From Hyalangium gracile (lineage in GTDB: Bacteria > Myxococcota > Myxococcia > Myxococcales > Myxococcaceae), in the NCBI RefSeq assembly GCF_020103725.1, contig NZ_JAHXBG010000015.1, positions 186,001-250,000 on the forward strand: a DNA stretch of 64,000 nucleotides, given 5' to 3'. Positions 18,099 to 29,656 of the stretch are shown here, piece after piece. The notes beneath the pieces are model-generated. The model saw nothing but the letters and a program-made list of their open reading frames with translations, was not told the origin of the DNA and ran no database searches. Position numbers and translations under genes: made by a program. Each line of letters begins with the position of its first letter. Position 1 is the first letter of the stretch.

Positions 18099-18767
18099 TC
18101 ACAGCGTCTTGTTCTGGAAGTCGTAGAGCTTCTCGACGGAGATCTGCCGGTAGCGCTCGACCTTGAGCGCTCGCATGGCGCAGTCCCAGACCAGCTCCTT
18201 GGCGGGCCGATCCGGCTCCTTCTTCTTGCGGCGCTTCACCTCGGCCTTGATGGCCTTCACCGCCACCTTCGGGTGGTAGCAGAAGGCCGCCGAGAACAGC
18301 AGGTGCCCGCCGAAGGGGATCAGCCGGGCCTCGATGACGTCGCCTGCCTCCAGGCCGGCGATGTTGCGCCGCTCAGTGACGTCGAAGTCCTTGCCGGAGA
18401 ACAGCTCGCGCAGGCGGATGACGCCCTTGCCCAGCTTGCGGACCTCGAACAGCCCGTGGACCGTCTCGGTGAAGCTGCGGAAGGCGTTGGCCTCCTCGGG
18501 CGGCGCGGCCTGCAGCCGCTGCTCGTACAGCTCCACGGCGGGCGTCTTCCCCGTCAGCGGCGAGACGCGATCGTAGAGGTAGTAGTCCAGGAAGGACGCC
18601 ATCCGGAGCTCGAAGATCTTGTCGTCCTCGAACACCTCGCCCGTGAGGCGGAAGTACTCCGCCTTCGCCTCGAGGAGGTCCGGCTTGCGGGACTCCTGGC
18701 TCCCGAAGGCGGTGAGCTGGTCCAGATAGGGCTGATACGAGAGCGGCGAGGCTGAAGGAGCGTCCAT
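18099..18767 (-). CDS. uncharacterised conserved-looking protein
   Basis: 222 residues, soluble, no signal peptide, no recognised catalytic motif. The N-terminal half is helical and rich in aromatic and acidic residues (FLDYYLYDR). The middle, with VIRLRELFSGKDFDV followed by LEAGDVIEARLIPFGG, looks like a small beta-barrel similar in style to segments near SEC-C motifs, but no SEC-C motif is present. A basic helix, EVKRRKKKEPDR, follows. It is the last gene of the lepA-lepB-pyr-carA run, 14 bp after carA. I do not recognise its function. Confidence 0.75.
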   Translation of the reverse strand: MDAPSASPLSYQPYLDQLTAFGSQESRKPDLLEAKAEYFRLTGEVFEDDKIFELRMASFLDYYLYDRVSPLTGKTPAVELYEQRLQAAPPEEANAFRSFTETVHGLFEVRKLGKGVIRLRELFSGKDFDVTERRNIAGLEAGDVIEARLIPFGGHLLFSAAFCYHPKVAVKAIKAEVKRRKKKEPDRPAKELVWDCAMRALKVERYRQISVEKLYDFQNKTL

Positions 18768-18781
18768 GGGGCGCGGAGATC

Positions 18782-19897
18782 CTACTCTGCCATCAGTCGG
18801 GCGAAACGCTTGAACAGATAGCGCGCGTCGTGCGGACCGGGCGAGGACTCAGGGTGGTACTGGACGCTGAAGGCCCGGGCGTCGGGGATGGACAAACCCT
18901 CGACGGTGCCATCGTTCAGGTTGATGTGGGTGACCACGGCGCCGCCCTTGAGGCTGGCGTCATCCACGGCGAAGCCGTGGTTCTGCGCGGTGATCTCCAC
19001 CTTCCCGGTTGTCAGATCCTTCACGGGTTGGTTGGCGCCACGGTGGCCGAACTTCATCTTGTAGGTGCGCCCACCCAGCGCGAGCGCGAGGATCTGGTGG
19101 CCCAGGCAGATGCCGAACACCGGCACCTTGCCCAGCAGCTTGGCCACCGTCTTGTCCGCGCCCTTCACCGCGGCGGGATCTCCGGGGCCGTTGGCCAGGA
19201 AGACGCCGTGCGGCTTGCGCGCGAGCACCTCCTCGGCCGGGGTGTGGGCGGGCACCACCGTCACCCGCATGCCCTCGTCCACCAGGAACTGGAGCATGGA
19301 GCGCTTGAGGCCGTAGTCGTAGGCCACCACGTCGAAGCGCAGCTCCGGCGCGGCGCGCGGCGGGCCGCCGAACACGTCCGGAGACGGCGTGGTGAAGGTG
19401 TACGGCTCCTTGGTGGAGACGCCGGTGGCCAGGTCCAGGCCCTCCATGCCGGGCGCGTTCTTCGCGCGCTCCACGAGCGCCGCCGGGGAGTGGTTCTCCG
19501 ACGAGATGACGCCCATCTGCGCGCCGTGCGTGCGCAGGTGCCGCACCAGCCGCCGGGTGTCCAGGCCCTGGATGCCCGCCACGCCGTGGCGCTTCAGGTA
19601 CTCATCCAGCGGCGCCTTGGAGCGCCAGTTGGAGGGCTGCTCCGTGTTGGAGCGCACCACCATGCCCACCGCGTGCGGGCGGAAGGACTCCTCGTCCTCG
19701 GGCGTGGTCCCCACGTTCCCCATCTCGGGGTAGGCCATGGTGACGATCTGCCCCACGTAGGAGGGATCCGTGAGGATCTCCTGGTAGCCGAACATGGAGG
19801 TGTTGAAGACCACCTCGCCAACCATCTCTCCGGTGGCGCCAAAAGAGCGCCCCTCGAAGATGGTGCCATCCGCCAATGCGAGCACCGCCCGCTTCAT
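18782..19897 (-). CDS. carA: carbamoyl-phosphate synthase small subunit
   Basis: 371 residues. It is the glutaminase subunit that supplies ammonia to CarB for carbamoyl phosphate, used by PyrB and arginine synthesis. The start [16 protein letters not shown], then [16 protein letters not shown], is the CarA N-terminal domain; the class I amidotransferase triad is [15 protein letters not shown] (Cys) and [12 protein letters not shown] (His, Glu). The ATG overlaps the stop of pyrC by one base. carB is not in the window. Confidence 0.96.
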   Translation of the reverse strand: MKRAVLALADGTIFEGRSFGATGEMVGEVVFNTSMFGYQEILTDPSYVGQIVTMAYPEMGNVGTTPEDEESFRPHAVGMVVRSNTEQPSNWRSKAPLDEYLKRHGVAGIQGLDTRRLVRHLRTHGAQMGVISSENHSPAALVERAKNAPGMEGLDLATGVSTKEPYTFTTPSPDVFGGPPRAAPELRFDVVAYDYGLKRSMLQFLVDEGMRVTVVPAHTPAEEVLARKPHGVFLANGPGDPAAVKGADKTVAKLLGKVPVFGICLGHQILALALGGRTYKMKFGHRGANQPVKDLTTGKVEITAQNHGFAVDDASLKGGAVVTHINLNDGTVEGLSIPDARAFSVQYHPESSPGPHDARYLFKRFARLMAE

Positions 19898-21198
19898 CAC
19901 CGGGCCTCCTGGATCTGACCGTTCGAGAACACGAGCCGCCCGCCCACCCACGTCTGCGTGACGCAGCCCTTGAGCAGACGGCCATTGAAGGGGGTATTCC
20001 GGCTCTTGGAGAAGAACCGCTCCGCGTCCACCGCCCACTCCGCCGCCGGGTCGACGAGCGTGACGTCCGCTGGGGCCCCGACCGCCAGGTGGCCGCCCGG
20101 CAGGCCGAACGCCCTCGCCGGCCCGTGCGTCAGCAGCTCCACGGCCTTGCTGGGGCTGAGCACGCCGTCGTGCACCAGGGCCAGCGTCAGGCCGAGCGCC
20201 GTCTCCAGGCCGACCACGCCGTTGATGCCCTTCTCGAACTCCACCTGCTTGTCGAGCACCCCGTGCGGGGCGTGGTCGGTGGCGATGGCGTCGATCGTGC
20301 CGTCGGCCAGGGCCTCGCGCAGCGCCTCCACGTCGCGGCGCAGGCGCAGCGGCGGGTTCATCTTGGCGTGGGTGTCGTACTGGCCCACCGCCGTGTCATC
20401 GAGCGTGAAGTGGTGCGGGGTGGCCTCGGCGGTGACGTTGAGGCCGCGCCGCTTCGCCTCGCGGACCATGCGCACGCTGCCCTCGCAGGAGATGTGGGCG
20501 ATGTGCAGGCGCCCGCCCGTCTCCTCCAGCAGCACCAGATCCCGCGCCACCATGGCCACCTCGGCCGAGGGCGGGATGGGCAGCAGCCCGAGCCGCGTGG
20601 CGGTGGGCCCCTCCGTCATCGCGCCCTTGCCGGAGAGCGTGAGGTCCTCCTCGTGGACCATGACGGGGATGTCGAAGAGCGTGGCGTACTGGAGCGAGCG
20701 CCGCATCAGCGAGGCGTTCATCACCGGGCGGCCGTCGTCGGTGATGCAGACGCAGCCGGCGGAGACCAGCTCGCCCATCTCCGCCAGCTCCTCGCCCTTG
20801 AGGCCCTTGGTGATGGCCCCCGCGGGGTAGACGTGGCAGAGCCGGGCCGCCCGGGCGCGCGAGAGCACCAGCTCCGTCACCAGCGCGCTGTCGTTGACGA
20901 GCTTGGTGTTGGGCATGGCCACCACGGCGGTGAAGCCGCCCGCCACGGCCGCGCGGCACCCGGTGAGGATGGTCTCCTTGCCCTCCTCGCCCGGCTCGCG
21001 CAGGTGCACGTGCAGATCGATGAAGCCTGGCAGCACCCACCTGCCCTGGGCGTCCACCACCTCGGCGCCGGACACCTGGAGCGGCGCCTCGGACACCTCC
21101 GCCACCTTCCCGTCCCGGACGAGGACGTCCCGCACACCGTCGATGCCATGGCGCGGATCGATGACCCGACCGCGACGGAAGAGCACCAGGCCGCTCAC
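19897..21198 (-). CDS. pyrC: dihydroorotase
   Basis: 433 residues from a GTG start. It is a class I (type PyrC/AllB-like) amidohydrolase that closes carbamoyl aspartate to dihydroorotate. The metal motif is [12 protein letters not shown]; later ligands are in [17 protein letters not shown] and [10 protein letters not shown]. The GTG is preferred because it overlaps the pyrB TGA in the usual GTGA arrangement and the protein begins at the family position. It forms an operon with pyrB and carA. Confidence 0.94.
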   Translation of the reverse strand: MSGLVLFRRGRVIDPRHGIDGVRDVLVRDGKVAEVSEAPLQVSGAEVVDAQGRWVLPGFIDLHVHLREPGEEGKETILTGCRAAVAGGFTAVVAMPNTKLVNDSALVTELVLSRARAARLCHVYPAGAITKGLKGEELAEMGELVSAGCVCITDDGRPVMNASLMRRSLQYATLFDIPVMVHEEDLTLSGKGAMTEGPTATRLGLLPIPPSAEVAMVARDLVLLEETGGRLHIAHISCEGSVRMVREAKRRGLNVTAEATPHHFTLDDTAVGQYDTHAKMNPPLRLRRDVEALREALADGTIDAIATDHAPHGVLDKQVEFEKGINGVVGLETALGLTLALVHDGVLSPSKAVELLTHGPARAFGLPGGHLAVGAPADVTLVDPAAEWAVDAERFFSKSRNTPFNGRLLKGCVTQTWVGGRLVFSNGQIQEAR

Positions 21199-22085
21199 GA
21201 GCACACCTCCAGGATGGCCCGGCGCACGGCGACCCCGTTGGCCACCTGCTCCAGGATGACGCTGCGCGCCCCGTCCGCCACCGCCGGAGCCAGCTCCACG
21301 CCGCGGTTGATGGGCCCGGGGTGCATGACGAGCGCGTCGGGCTTCATCTTCTCGGCGCGCGCGGCGGTGAGGCCGAAGAGGCGGGCGAACTCGCGCGTGG
21401 AGGGGAAGAAGGACTCCGTCTGGCGCTCGAGCTGGAGCCGCAGGCACATCACCGCGTCCGCGTGGGGCAGCGCCGCGTCCAGCTTCGTCGTCACCTCCGC
21501 GCCCAGCTCCTTCAGGCCCACGGGCAGCAGCGTGGGCGGGCCGCACACCACCACCCGGGCCCCGAGCGCCCTCAGGCACAGGATGTTCGAGCGCGCCACG
21601 CGGCTGTGGAGGATGTCTCCGACGATGAGCACCGTGCGCCCGTCCAGCGGCCCCCAGTGCCGCCGCAGCGTGAAGGCGTCCAGCAGGGCCTGCGAGGGGT
21701 GCTCGTGGGTGCCATCCCCGGCGTTGATGACGGCGCAGCGCACGTGCCGCGCCACCAGGTGGGGCGCGCCCGAGGAGCGGTGACGGATGACGAGCGCCAC
21801 CGGGCCCGTGGCCTCGATGTTGCGCACCGTGTCCAGCAGCGTCTCCCCCTTGGACACCGAGGAGCCCTGCGCCGTCCAGTTGAGCACCTGGGCGCCCAGC
21901 GTCTTGGCGGCCATCTCGAAGGAGGTGCGGGTGCGGGTGGAGTCCTCGAAGAAGAGGTTGGCCACCACCTTCCCCTGGAGCACCGGGGTGCTGGCCGAGC
22001 CCCCTGGAAGGTGGGCCTCGGCCCGATCGAGCAACGTCTCGATCTCCTCTCGCCGCCAGCCGTCGATTCCGAGCAGGTGTCGCAT
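21195..22085 (-). CDS. pyrB: aspartate carbamoyltransferase catalytic subunit
   Basis: 296 residues. It joins carbamoyl phosphate to aspartate. Family motifs are FEDSTRTRTSFEMAAK (carbamoyl-phosphate site), EHPSQALLDAFT, and HPGPINRGVEL. The ATG giving MRHLLGIDGW is chosen from the family start; the frame is open slightly further upstream. No pyrI regulatory subunit gene is adjacent. It sits 57 bp after lepB on the same strand. Confidence 0.95.
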   Translation of the reverse strand: MRHLLGIDGWRREEIETLLDRAEAHLPGGSASTPVLQGKVVANLFFEDSTRTRTSFEMAAKTLGAQVLNWTAQGSSVSKGETLLDTVRNIEATGPVALVIRHRSSGAPHLVARHVRCAVINAGDGTHEHPSQALLDAFTLRRHWGPLDGRTVLIVGDILHSRVARSNILCLRALGARVVVCGPPTLLPVGLKELGAEVTTKLDAALPHADAVMCLRLQLERQTESFFPSTREFARLFGLTAARAEKMKPDALVMHPGPINRGVELAPAVADGARSVILEQVANGVAVRRAILEVCS

Positions 22086-22142
22086 AGAGCCGGGTCGCGC
22101 CCTAGCAGCGCCACCCTGGAGCGTCAAGCGTCAGGGGGGCCA

Positions 22143-23378
22143 TCACCGCACGGGCTCGAAGAACCGGTCCAGCCGCAGGCCGGTTCCGTCGAAGAAGCCA
22201 CTGAACAGGCCGCCATATCCCAGGGACAGCCACACCACCATCGCCTTGCCCTTGATGTGGCCAATCGGCACATAGGCCGCGGGGTGCCCCTGGCCGATGA
22301 AGCCGACGCGGCTGTCGGAGCTGTTGTCCCGGTTGTCGCCCATGACGAAGACGTGGCCCTCGGGGACGAAGAAGGGGCCCTCGGAGCGCGGGCCGCGCGG
22401 GTACGGAGACTGGAGCACCGCGTGGTTCACGCTGTCCAGGTTCTCCCGGTAGTACATCACCTGATCGTCGGTCCACTCCCCGTTTTCCATGTTGCGGACG
22501 ATGAAGTCCTTGGCGACGAGCGTGCGGTCCTGCAGCTCCCCGTTGACGTAGACCTTCTCGTTGACGACGTCGACGCGGTCCCCGGCGATGCCGACGATGC
22601 GCTTGATGAAGTCCTTGTCCGTCTCCACGGGGTTGTTGAAGACGATCACGTCCCCGCGAGCCGGCGCCCGGACGATCTGGAACGGCACCACGTTCATGAA
22701 CGGGATGCGCACCCCGTAGATGAACTTGTTGACGAAGACCTGGTCGCCGATCTCCAGCGTAGGGAGCATGGAGCCAGAGGGGATGCGGTACGGCTCGATG
22801 AAGATGGTGCGGATGAGCAGCGCGATGGCCAGCGCCTTGGTGAAGCCGGAGACCGTCTCCCAGCCGGACTGCTTGCGCCAGGCGCCCAGGAGCTCCTCGT
22901 GGAGCTTGTCGAGCGCCCTCACCTCCTTGTCCAGCCGGGCCACGTCCGCGGCCAGCGAGGCATCCTCCACGCGCAGGGCCTGCTCGGCGATGCGCTCGGC
23001 GGCGTTGGCCGGGAGCTTGTCGGGCACGCGCTTGAAGATGCGCTCGGCCTCGTGGAACAGCTCGCGCGCCTCGTGGCGGAGCTTGCGCAGCGCCTGCTCG
23101 CGCTTGGAGACCAGCCGCCACACCAGCAGCGCCACCCAGGCGAAGAACATGGCCGCGCCGAAGAACTGCATGGCGGGCTTGGCCCAGGAGGCGGAGGCCG
23201 GCAGGTTCTCGATGACGAACAGGTACGGGATGAAGACGATGCCGACGAGCGTCAGTGGCGCCCAGAGGCTGGTGAGGAGCTGCCGCCAGACCAGCAGCCG
23301 CCGGGCCCGGAGCTGCTCCGGGGTGCGGCGGGCATCGATCGCCTCTCCCAGCTTCAACGGCGTGGTCGCGGCGGTCAT
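22143..23378 (-). CDS. lepB: signal peptidase I with long N-terminal membrane/coiled-coil region
   Basis: 411 residues, longer than most LepB proteins. It cleaves signal peptides at the periplasmic face. The catalytic Ser is in IPSGSMLPTL (Ser203) and the general-base Lys in DKDFIKRIVG (about 259); GDNRDNSSDSR is the C-terminal box. Before the catalytic domain come two hydrophobic segments (about 38-57 and 70-90), a helical charged stretch (95-165) and a third hydrophobic anchor (178-194). The ATG directly follows the lepA stop, as in many bacterial lepA-lepB operons. Confidence 0.95.
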   Translation of the reverse strand: MTAATTPLKLGEAIDARRTPEQLRARRLLVWRQLLTSLWAPLTLVGIVFIPYLFVIENLPASASWAKPAMQFFGAAMFFAWVALLVWRLVSKREQALRKLRHEARELFHEAERIFKRVPDKLPANAAERIAEQALRVEDASLAADVARLDKEVRALDKLHEELLGAWRKQSGWETVSGFTKALAIALLIRTIFIEPYRIPSGSMLPTLEIGDQVFVNKFIYGVRIPFMNVVPFQIVRAPARGDVIVFNNPVETDKDFIKRIVGIAGDRVDVVNEKVYVNGELQDRTLVAKDFIVRNMENGEWTDDQVMYYRENLDSVNHAVLQSPYPRGPRSEGPFFVPEGHVFVMGDNRDNSSDSRVGFIGQGHPAAYVPIGHIKGKAMVVWLSLGYGGLFSGFFDGTGLRLDRFFEPVR

Positions 23379-25190
<1,812 letters not shown>

Positions 25191-25269
25191 GGATTCAGGG
25201 CTCTTCGCAGGACGTCAAAGCGCGCGTGAGTAACACCGAACCCGTTGAAAATCCATGCATCCGCGCGTC

Positions 25270-25293
25270 CGCTGACCAGCCTCCCGGTCAGCG
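25270..25293 (-). terminator. perfect hairpin downstream of the epimerase gene
   Basis: CGCTGACC and GGTCAGCG form a perfect 8-bp stem around an 8-nt loop. It lies 52 bp after the stop of the sugar-nucleotide epimerase gene and 80 bp before the lepA start. No T-run follows, so intrinsic termination is uncertain; it may stabilise the 3' end. Confidence 0.4.
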
Positions 25294-25344
25294 GCGTGCC
25301 TGTCCTGTCGGGCACTTAGCCCGATACCCCGTCCGGCCGGCGCC

Positions 25345-26289
25345 CTAGCCGTGGGCGCGGGCGGGCTCGCGGGCCTTGGCGCGGAAGAACTCCACCGTCT
25401 TGCGCAGCCCGTCGGCCACGCCCACGCTCGGCTGCCAGCCGAGCACCTTCTGCGCCAGCGCCGGGTTGATGCAGGAGCGGCGCTGCTCGCCCGGCTTGCC
25501 CGGAGCGTGGGTGACCGGGAGGGTGGAGCCAGCGGCCTCGGCCAGCAGGGCGTAGAGGCGGTTGATGTCCGTCTCGATGCCGGTGCCGATGTTGACGGCG
25601 CCCACGTAGTCCTTCTCGAAGGCCAGCAGGTTGGCCCGAGCCACGTCCGGCCCGAAGACGAAGTCGCGCGTCTGCCCGCCGTCTCCGTAGATGGTGCACT
25701 CGCGGCCAGCCACCAGGCGTTGGGCGAAGATGGCCACCACGCCGGCCTCGCCGTGCGGGTTCTGCCGGGGGCCGTAGACGTTGGCGTAGCGCAGGGCCAC
25801 GTAGTCCAGGCCGTACTGGGCCTTGTAGTAGCCCAGGTAGAGCTCACCCGAGGCCTTGGAGACGCCGTACGGGGACACCGGCCGCGTCGGGTGGGACTCG
25901 GGCGCGGGGAAGACGTCCTGCTCGCCGTAGATGGCGCCACCGGTGGAGCTGAAGATGACCTTCTTCACCCCGGCGACGCGCGCGGCCTCCAGCAGGTTGA
26001 GCATGCCCAGGATGTTGGCCTCCGCGTCGAAGCGCGGGTCCTCCACGCTGCGCCGCACATCCATCTGCGCGGCCAGGTGGCACATCACCTGCGGACGCTC
26101 GGAGCGGATGAGCTCCGCGGCCTCGGGGCTGCGGATGTCCAGCACCGCCAGCCGCACGCGGGGATCCAGGTTCTCCCGTCGACCACTCGACAGGTTGTCG
26201 AGCGCAATCACCTCGTGCCCCGCGCGCAGGAACTCATCGCACACGTGGGATCCGATGAAGCCTGCCCCTCCCGTCACCAGCACTTTCAC
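25345..26289 (-). CDS. NAD-dependent sugar-nucleotide epimerase (GalE-like)
   Basis: 314 residues, extended short-chain dehydrogenase. The GTG start gives MKVLVTGGAGFIGSHVCDEF, so the Rossmann motif is at the very N-terminus. CHLAAQMDVRRSVEDP, FSSTGGAIYG, the YxxxK pair in SPYGVSKASGELYL and RYANVYGPRQNP follow, as in UDP-glucose/GlcNAc 4-epimerases. The exact sugar cannot be told. It lies 67 bp after the UXS-like gene on the same strand, so both may feed exopolysaccharide or O-antigen synthesis. Confidence 0.88.
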   Translation of the reverse strand: MKVLVTGGAGFIGSHVCDEFLRAGHEVIALDNLSSGRRENLDPRVRLAVLDIRSPEAAELIRSERPQVMCHLAAQMDVRRSVEDPRFDAEANILGMLNLLEAARVAGVKKVIFSSTGGAIYGEQDVFPAPESHPTRPVSPYGVSKASGELYLGYYKAQYGLDYVALRYANVYGPRQNPHGEAGVVAIFAQRLVAGRECTIYGDGGQTRDFVFGPDVARANLLAFEKDYVGAVNIGTGIETDINRLYALLAEAAGSTLPVTHAPGKPGEQRRSCINPALAQKVLGWQPSVGVADGLRKTVEFFRAKAREPARAHG

Positions 26290-26356
26290 GCTGACGCTCC
26301 CGCCACCGCCCGTGGCTCGCGAAAAATTCAGAAGTGCCGGCAACTTAAGAAGCGGT

Positions 26357-27310
<954 letters not shown>

Positions 27311-27317
27311 GCGCACC

Positions 27318-27503
27318 TCACTCAGTGAGCTCGTCGAACGTGGCCTGGCCGGGCAGCTGCGCCTTGTACTTGTCGAGCACCAGATCGATCCCCTGCCGGA
27401 TGTACTCGGCCACGGGCACCTTGGTCTTCTGGTTCAGCGCCTTGAGGCGCTCGTTCTGCTCAGGGGTGATGTAGATGGTGGTGCTGATCTTCTTTCGGGC
27501 CAT
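27318..27503 (-). CDS. ribbon-helix-helix (CopG/MetJ-like) DNA-binding protein
   Basis: 61 residues. [19 protein letters not shown] is a typical ribbon strand and first helix, followed by [20 protein letters not shown] as the second helix. Such proteins bind DNA as dimers. It lies 7 bp upstream of the UXS-like gene and is first in that transcript, and it faces a lipoprotein gene. It could control these neighbours, or itself, but no toxin partner is present, so an antitoxin role is not supported. Confidence 0.85.
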   Translation of the reverse strand: MARKKISTTIYITPEQNERLKALNQKTKVPVAEYIRQGIDLVLDKYKAQLPGQATFDELTE

Positions 27504-27516
27504 GGCGATATGTGAA

Positions 27517-27544
27517 ACTATATGGAATGACGTGGCCCGTGAAG
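27517..27544 (-). promoter_or_regulatory. weak sigma70-like promoter before the RHH gene
   Basis: On the minus strand CTTCAC, 16 bp, TATAGT, ending 13 bp before the ATG of the RHH gene. The -10 is good and the -35 poor. This is the most A/T-rich spot of the divergent gap. Confidence 0.3.
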
Positions 27545-27596
27545 GAACTGGCCGCGCCCGTCATGGGCGCGTCGCTCGATCTCTCCGGGAGCAGGC

Positions 27597-28223
27597 ATGT
27601 CTTCAATGAAATCATGTGCTTACGCGGGGCTCTTCGCACTCGCGGTGCTGGTGGGTTGTTCGGGCGACAAGGCGGGAAAACGGCCCGTCCCCCTGCCTGA
27701 GCCCATCGGCAACCAGCCCTCCGAGCGCGAGCCGATCCGGCCCCAGCGCGCCAAGAACGAGAAGGTGCAGGAGCTGGATCTCAACCGGGACTACAAGCCG
27801 GACGTGTGGACGTACACGGTGGAGGGCAAGGGCCCGGACGGGCAGCCGCGCGATCTCAAGGTGCGCAAGGAGATCGACTTCAACGGGGACGGCCGCATCG
27901 ACATCACCCAGTACTTCGACGAGCGCGAGGAGAAGGCGCGCGAGGTGATGGATCAGGACTTCGACGGGAAGGTCGACTCGATCCTGCTCTTCGAGAAGGG
28001 AGTGAACGTGCGCACCGAGCGGGACGTGGACGGCAACGGGCGCACGGACGTGTGGCTGTACTACGAGAAGGGAAAGCTGGCGCGCAAGGAGCGCGACACC
28101 AACGGCGACGGCAAGGTGGACAACTGGGAGTACTGGGAGAACGGCCAGGTGGACCGGATTGGCGACGATCTGGACAGCGACGGCAACGTCGACCGGTGGA
28201 CCAAGAACCCGAACTCCCAGTAG
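27597..28223 (+). CDS. lipoprotein with six Asp-rich calcium-loop-like motifs
   Basis: 208 residues. The signal peptide ends in the lipobox LVGC (Cys21), so outer- or inner-membrane anchoring is predicted. After a Pro/Arg-rich linker come six motifs of the kind DxNxDGxxD: near residues 61, 94, 121, 143, 167 and 191 (for example DFNGDGRID, DVDGNGRTD, DTNGDGKVD, DLDSDGNVD). They resemble the calcium loops of dockerins, thrombospondin type 3 and EF-hand repeats. Spacers carry aromatic residues (VWLYYEKGK, NWEYWENG). Calcium binding is likely; a partner is unknown. Confidence 0.85.
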   Translation: MSSMKSCAYAGLFALAVLVGCSGDKAGKRPVPLPEPIGNQPSEREPIRPQRAKNEKVQELDLNRDYKPDVWTYTVEGKGPDGQPRDLKVRKEIDFNGDGRIDITQYFDEREEKAREVMDQDFDGKVDSILLFEKGVNVRTERDVDGNGRTDVWLYYEKGKLARKERDTNGDGKVDNWEYWENGQVDRIGDDLDSDGNVDRWTKNPNSQ

Positions 28224-28232
28224 GCCCGGGGG

Positions 28233-28595
28233 CTACGCCTTGCTGGTGCCGGCGCGGCCGTAGGAGTCCTCGAGCCGCACCACGTCATCGAGCTCGGGGG
28301 TGCTGACCTCGAGGATGTCGCAGTCGGTGAGGGCCACCATGCGGTGCTTGGTGAGCGGCTTGATGTGGTAGCTCTCGCCGGGGTTCATCACCTTCTCGAT
28401 GAGCCCCTGGCCCTCGTCGACGACGAAGAGCAGCTTGCCGCTCTGGACGTGGATCGTCTCGTCCTTCTTGTTGTGGTACTGCAGGCTGAGCTTGTGCCCC
28501 TGCTTCACGTGCAGGAGCTTGCCCACGTAGCGCTCGGTGTGAGCCCAGATGAGTTCATGGCCCCAGGGCTTCTCCACCCGCCTCGTCGCCGTCAT
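28233..28595 (-). CDS. cupin protein (mannose-6-phosphate isomerase type II-like)
   Basis: 120 residues, a single beta-barrel. Its start RVEKPWGHELIWAHTERY and LQYHNKKDETIHVQSGKL with the metal His/Glu set, then PGESYHIKPLTKHRM, resemble the C-terminal cupin of bifunctional mannose-6-phosphate isomerase/GDP-mannose pyrophosphorylase, but it stands alone. A sugar-phosphate isomerase or a sugar-binding role is possible; the substrate is not known. It is 27 bp downstream of the SPOR gene on the same strand. Confidence 0.75.
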   Translation of the reverse strand: MTATRRVEKPWGHELIWAHTERYVGKLLHVKQGHKLSLQYHNKKDETIHVQSGKLLFVVDEGQGLIEKVMNPGESYHIKPLTKHRMVALTDCDILEVSTPELDDVVRLEDSYGRAGTSKA

Positions 28596-28622
28596 GTCGC
28601 TTCCCGTTCTTCCTGCCCCGCT

Positions 28623-29555
28623 CTAGTTCGTACCGGCCACGAACGCGTTGAGCTGGGTCTCGCGCTTGAAATCCGTCAGATACCGCGTGGCCGCGTCCTT
28701 GGTGGGGAAGCTCCCCATGCGGACGCGATACCAGGTGCCCTTGTTGGGAACCTCGGCGGCGACGATATACGGGGCATAGCCCCGGTCGCGCAACCGGGCG
28801 GCGAAGCGATCGGCCTCCTCCCGGGTCTGGAAGGCGGAGAGCTGGAGCGTGAAGGCGCCGCCGGGAGCGGCCTCGGTGGGGCGCTGGGTGGCGCGAGCGA
28901 TGGCCTCCTTCAGGCCACCACCGGCCGGAGTGGCCGTGCGGGTGGGGACCGTCTCCTCGGCGACCGGGCCCGGAGCGGGCTTCGGCGTGGCCACGGCCGC
29001 GGGCGCGGACGGGGGCGTGGCCTTCTCGGAGGGAGCGGCAGCGGCAGGCTGGGAGCGCTTCGCACCGGCCAGCGCGGCCAGCTCCTCGTCGGCGGGGCTG
29101 AGGCCCGTGGCCGGGTTCTCGGCGGCAGGCTCCGCGGGCTTCTCGGCGGGAGCGGCCGGGGCGGGCTTCGCAGCCGGGGTGGCGGCGGCGGTGGTCGTGG
29201 GCTTGGGCGCCGGGGTGGCGGCGGCGGTGGCGGCCGGGGCGGGCTTCGGGGCCGCGGGCTTCGCGGGCTTCGGCTCGGCCGCGGAGGGCTCGGCGGCCTT
29301 GCGGGTCAGCTCGTCCTGGAAGGTGAGCGGCGGCTCCTTCTGGACCTCCTGGAGCGCCTGGGCATTGGCATCGAGCGCCGAGAGCAGATCCGGCGCCTCG
29401 GAGGCCTGGGCGTTGCCGGCGAGCTTCTTGCCCACGACGACGCCGAGCACGAAGACGGCACCCATCACGACAATCCCCGCGATCAGCAAGCTGACGATCT
29501 GCCGGTTGTCGAGGGAGACGTCGAACTTCTCCTTCATCCGATGAGCATCCCGCAT
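28623..29555 (-). CDS. SPOR-domain membrane protein
   Basis: 310 residues. Residues 20-43 form one transmembrane helix (IVSLLIAGIVVMGAVFVLGV), after a short cytoplasmic tail. Residues 85-215 are a low-complexity Ala/Pro/Lys linker with repeated ATPAPKP-like units. Residues 235-308 are a SPOR domain: FTLQLSAFQTREEADRFAARL, GYAPYIVAAEV, WYRVRMGSFPTKDAATRYL. SPOR domains bind denuded glycan strands at the division septum, so a divisome or cell-wall role is likely. The start at 29555 has AGGAA upstream. Confidence 0.9.
   Translation of the reverse strand: MRDAHRMKEKFDVSLDNRQIVSLLIAGIVVMGAVFVLGVVVGKKLAGNAQASEAPDLLSALDANAQALQEVQKEPPLTFQDELTRKAAEPSAAEPKPAKPAAPKPAPAATAAATPAPKPTTTAAATPAAKPAPAAPAEKPAEPAAENPATGLSPADEELAALAGAKRSQPAAAAPSEKATPPSAPAAVATPKPAPGPVAEETVPTRTATPAGGGLKEAIARATQRPTEAAPGGAFTLQLSAFQTREEADRFAARLRDRGYAPYIVAAEVPNKGTWYRVRMGSFPTKDAATRYLTDFKRETQLNAFVAGTN
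29173..29230. repeat. 22-bp direct repeat inside the SPOR linker
   Basis: The 22-bp unit beginning GCCGGGGTGG occurs at 29173-29194 and 29209-29230. Both copies encode the Ala/Pro linker of the SPOR protein, so the repeat probably reflects linker growth or slippage. Confidence 0.7.
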
Positions 29556-29656
29556 GGTCGTGGCGTTCCTCGTGCGCTGGCGATGCGGCCGGACTCATTC
29601 CGTGTTGCGGCCTGTAGCGCCAACGCTCCGGAAGGTACGCCCCCCCTCCGGGTCGG

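Noticed and set aside
27318-27503. Toxin-antitoxin module based on the RHH gene
   Set aside because: No short partner gene follows; the next gene is a sugar-nucleotide enzyme.
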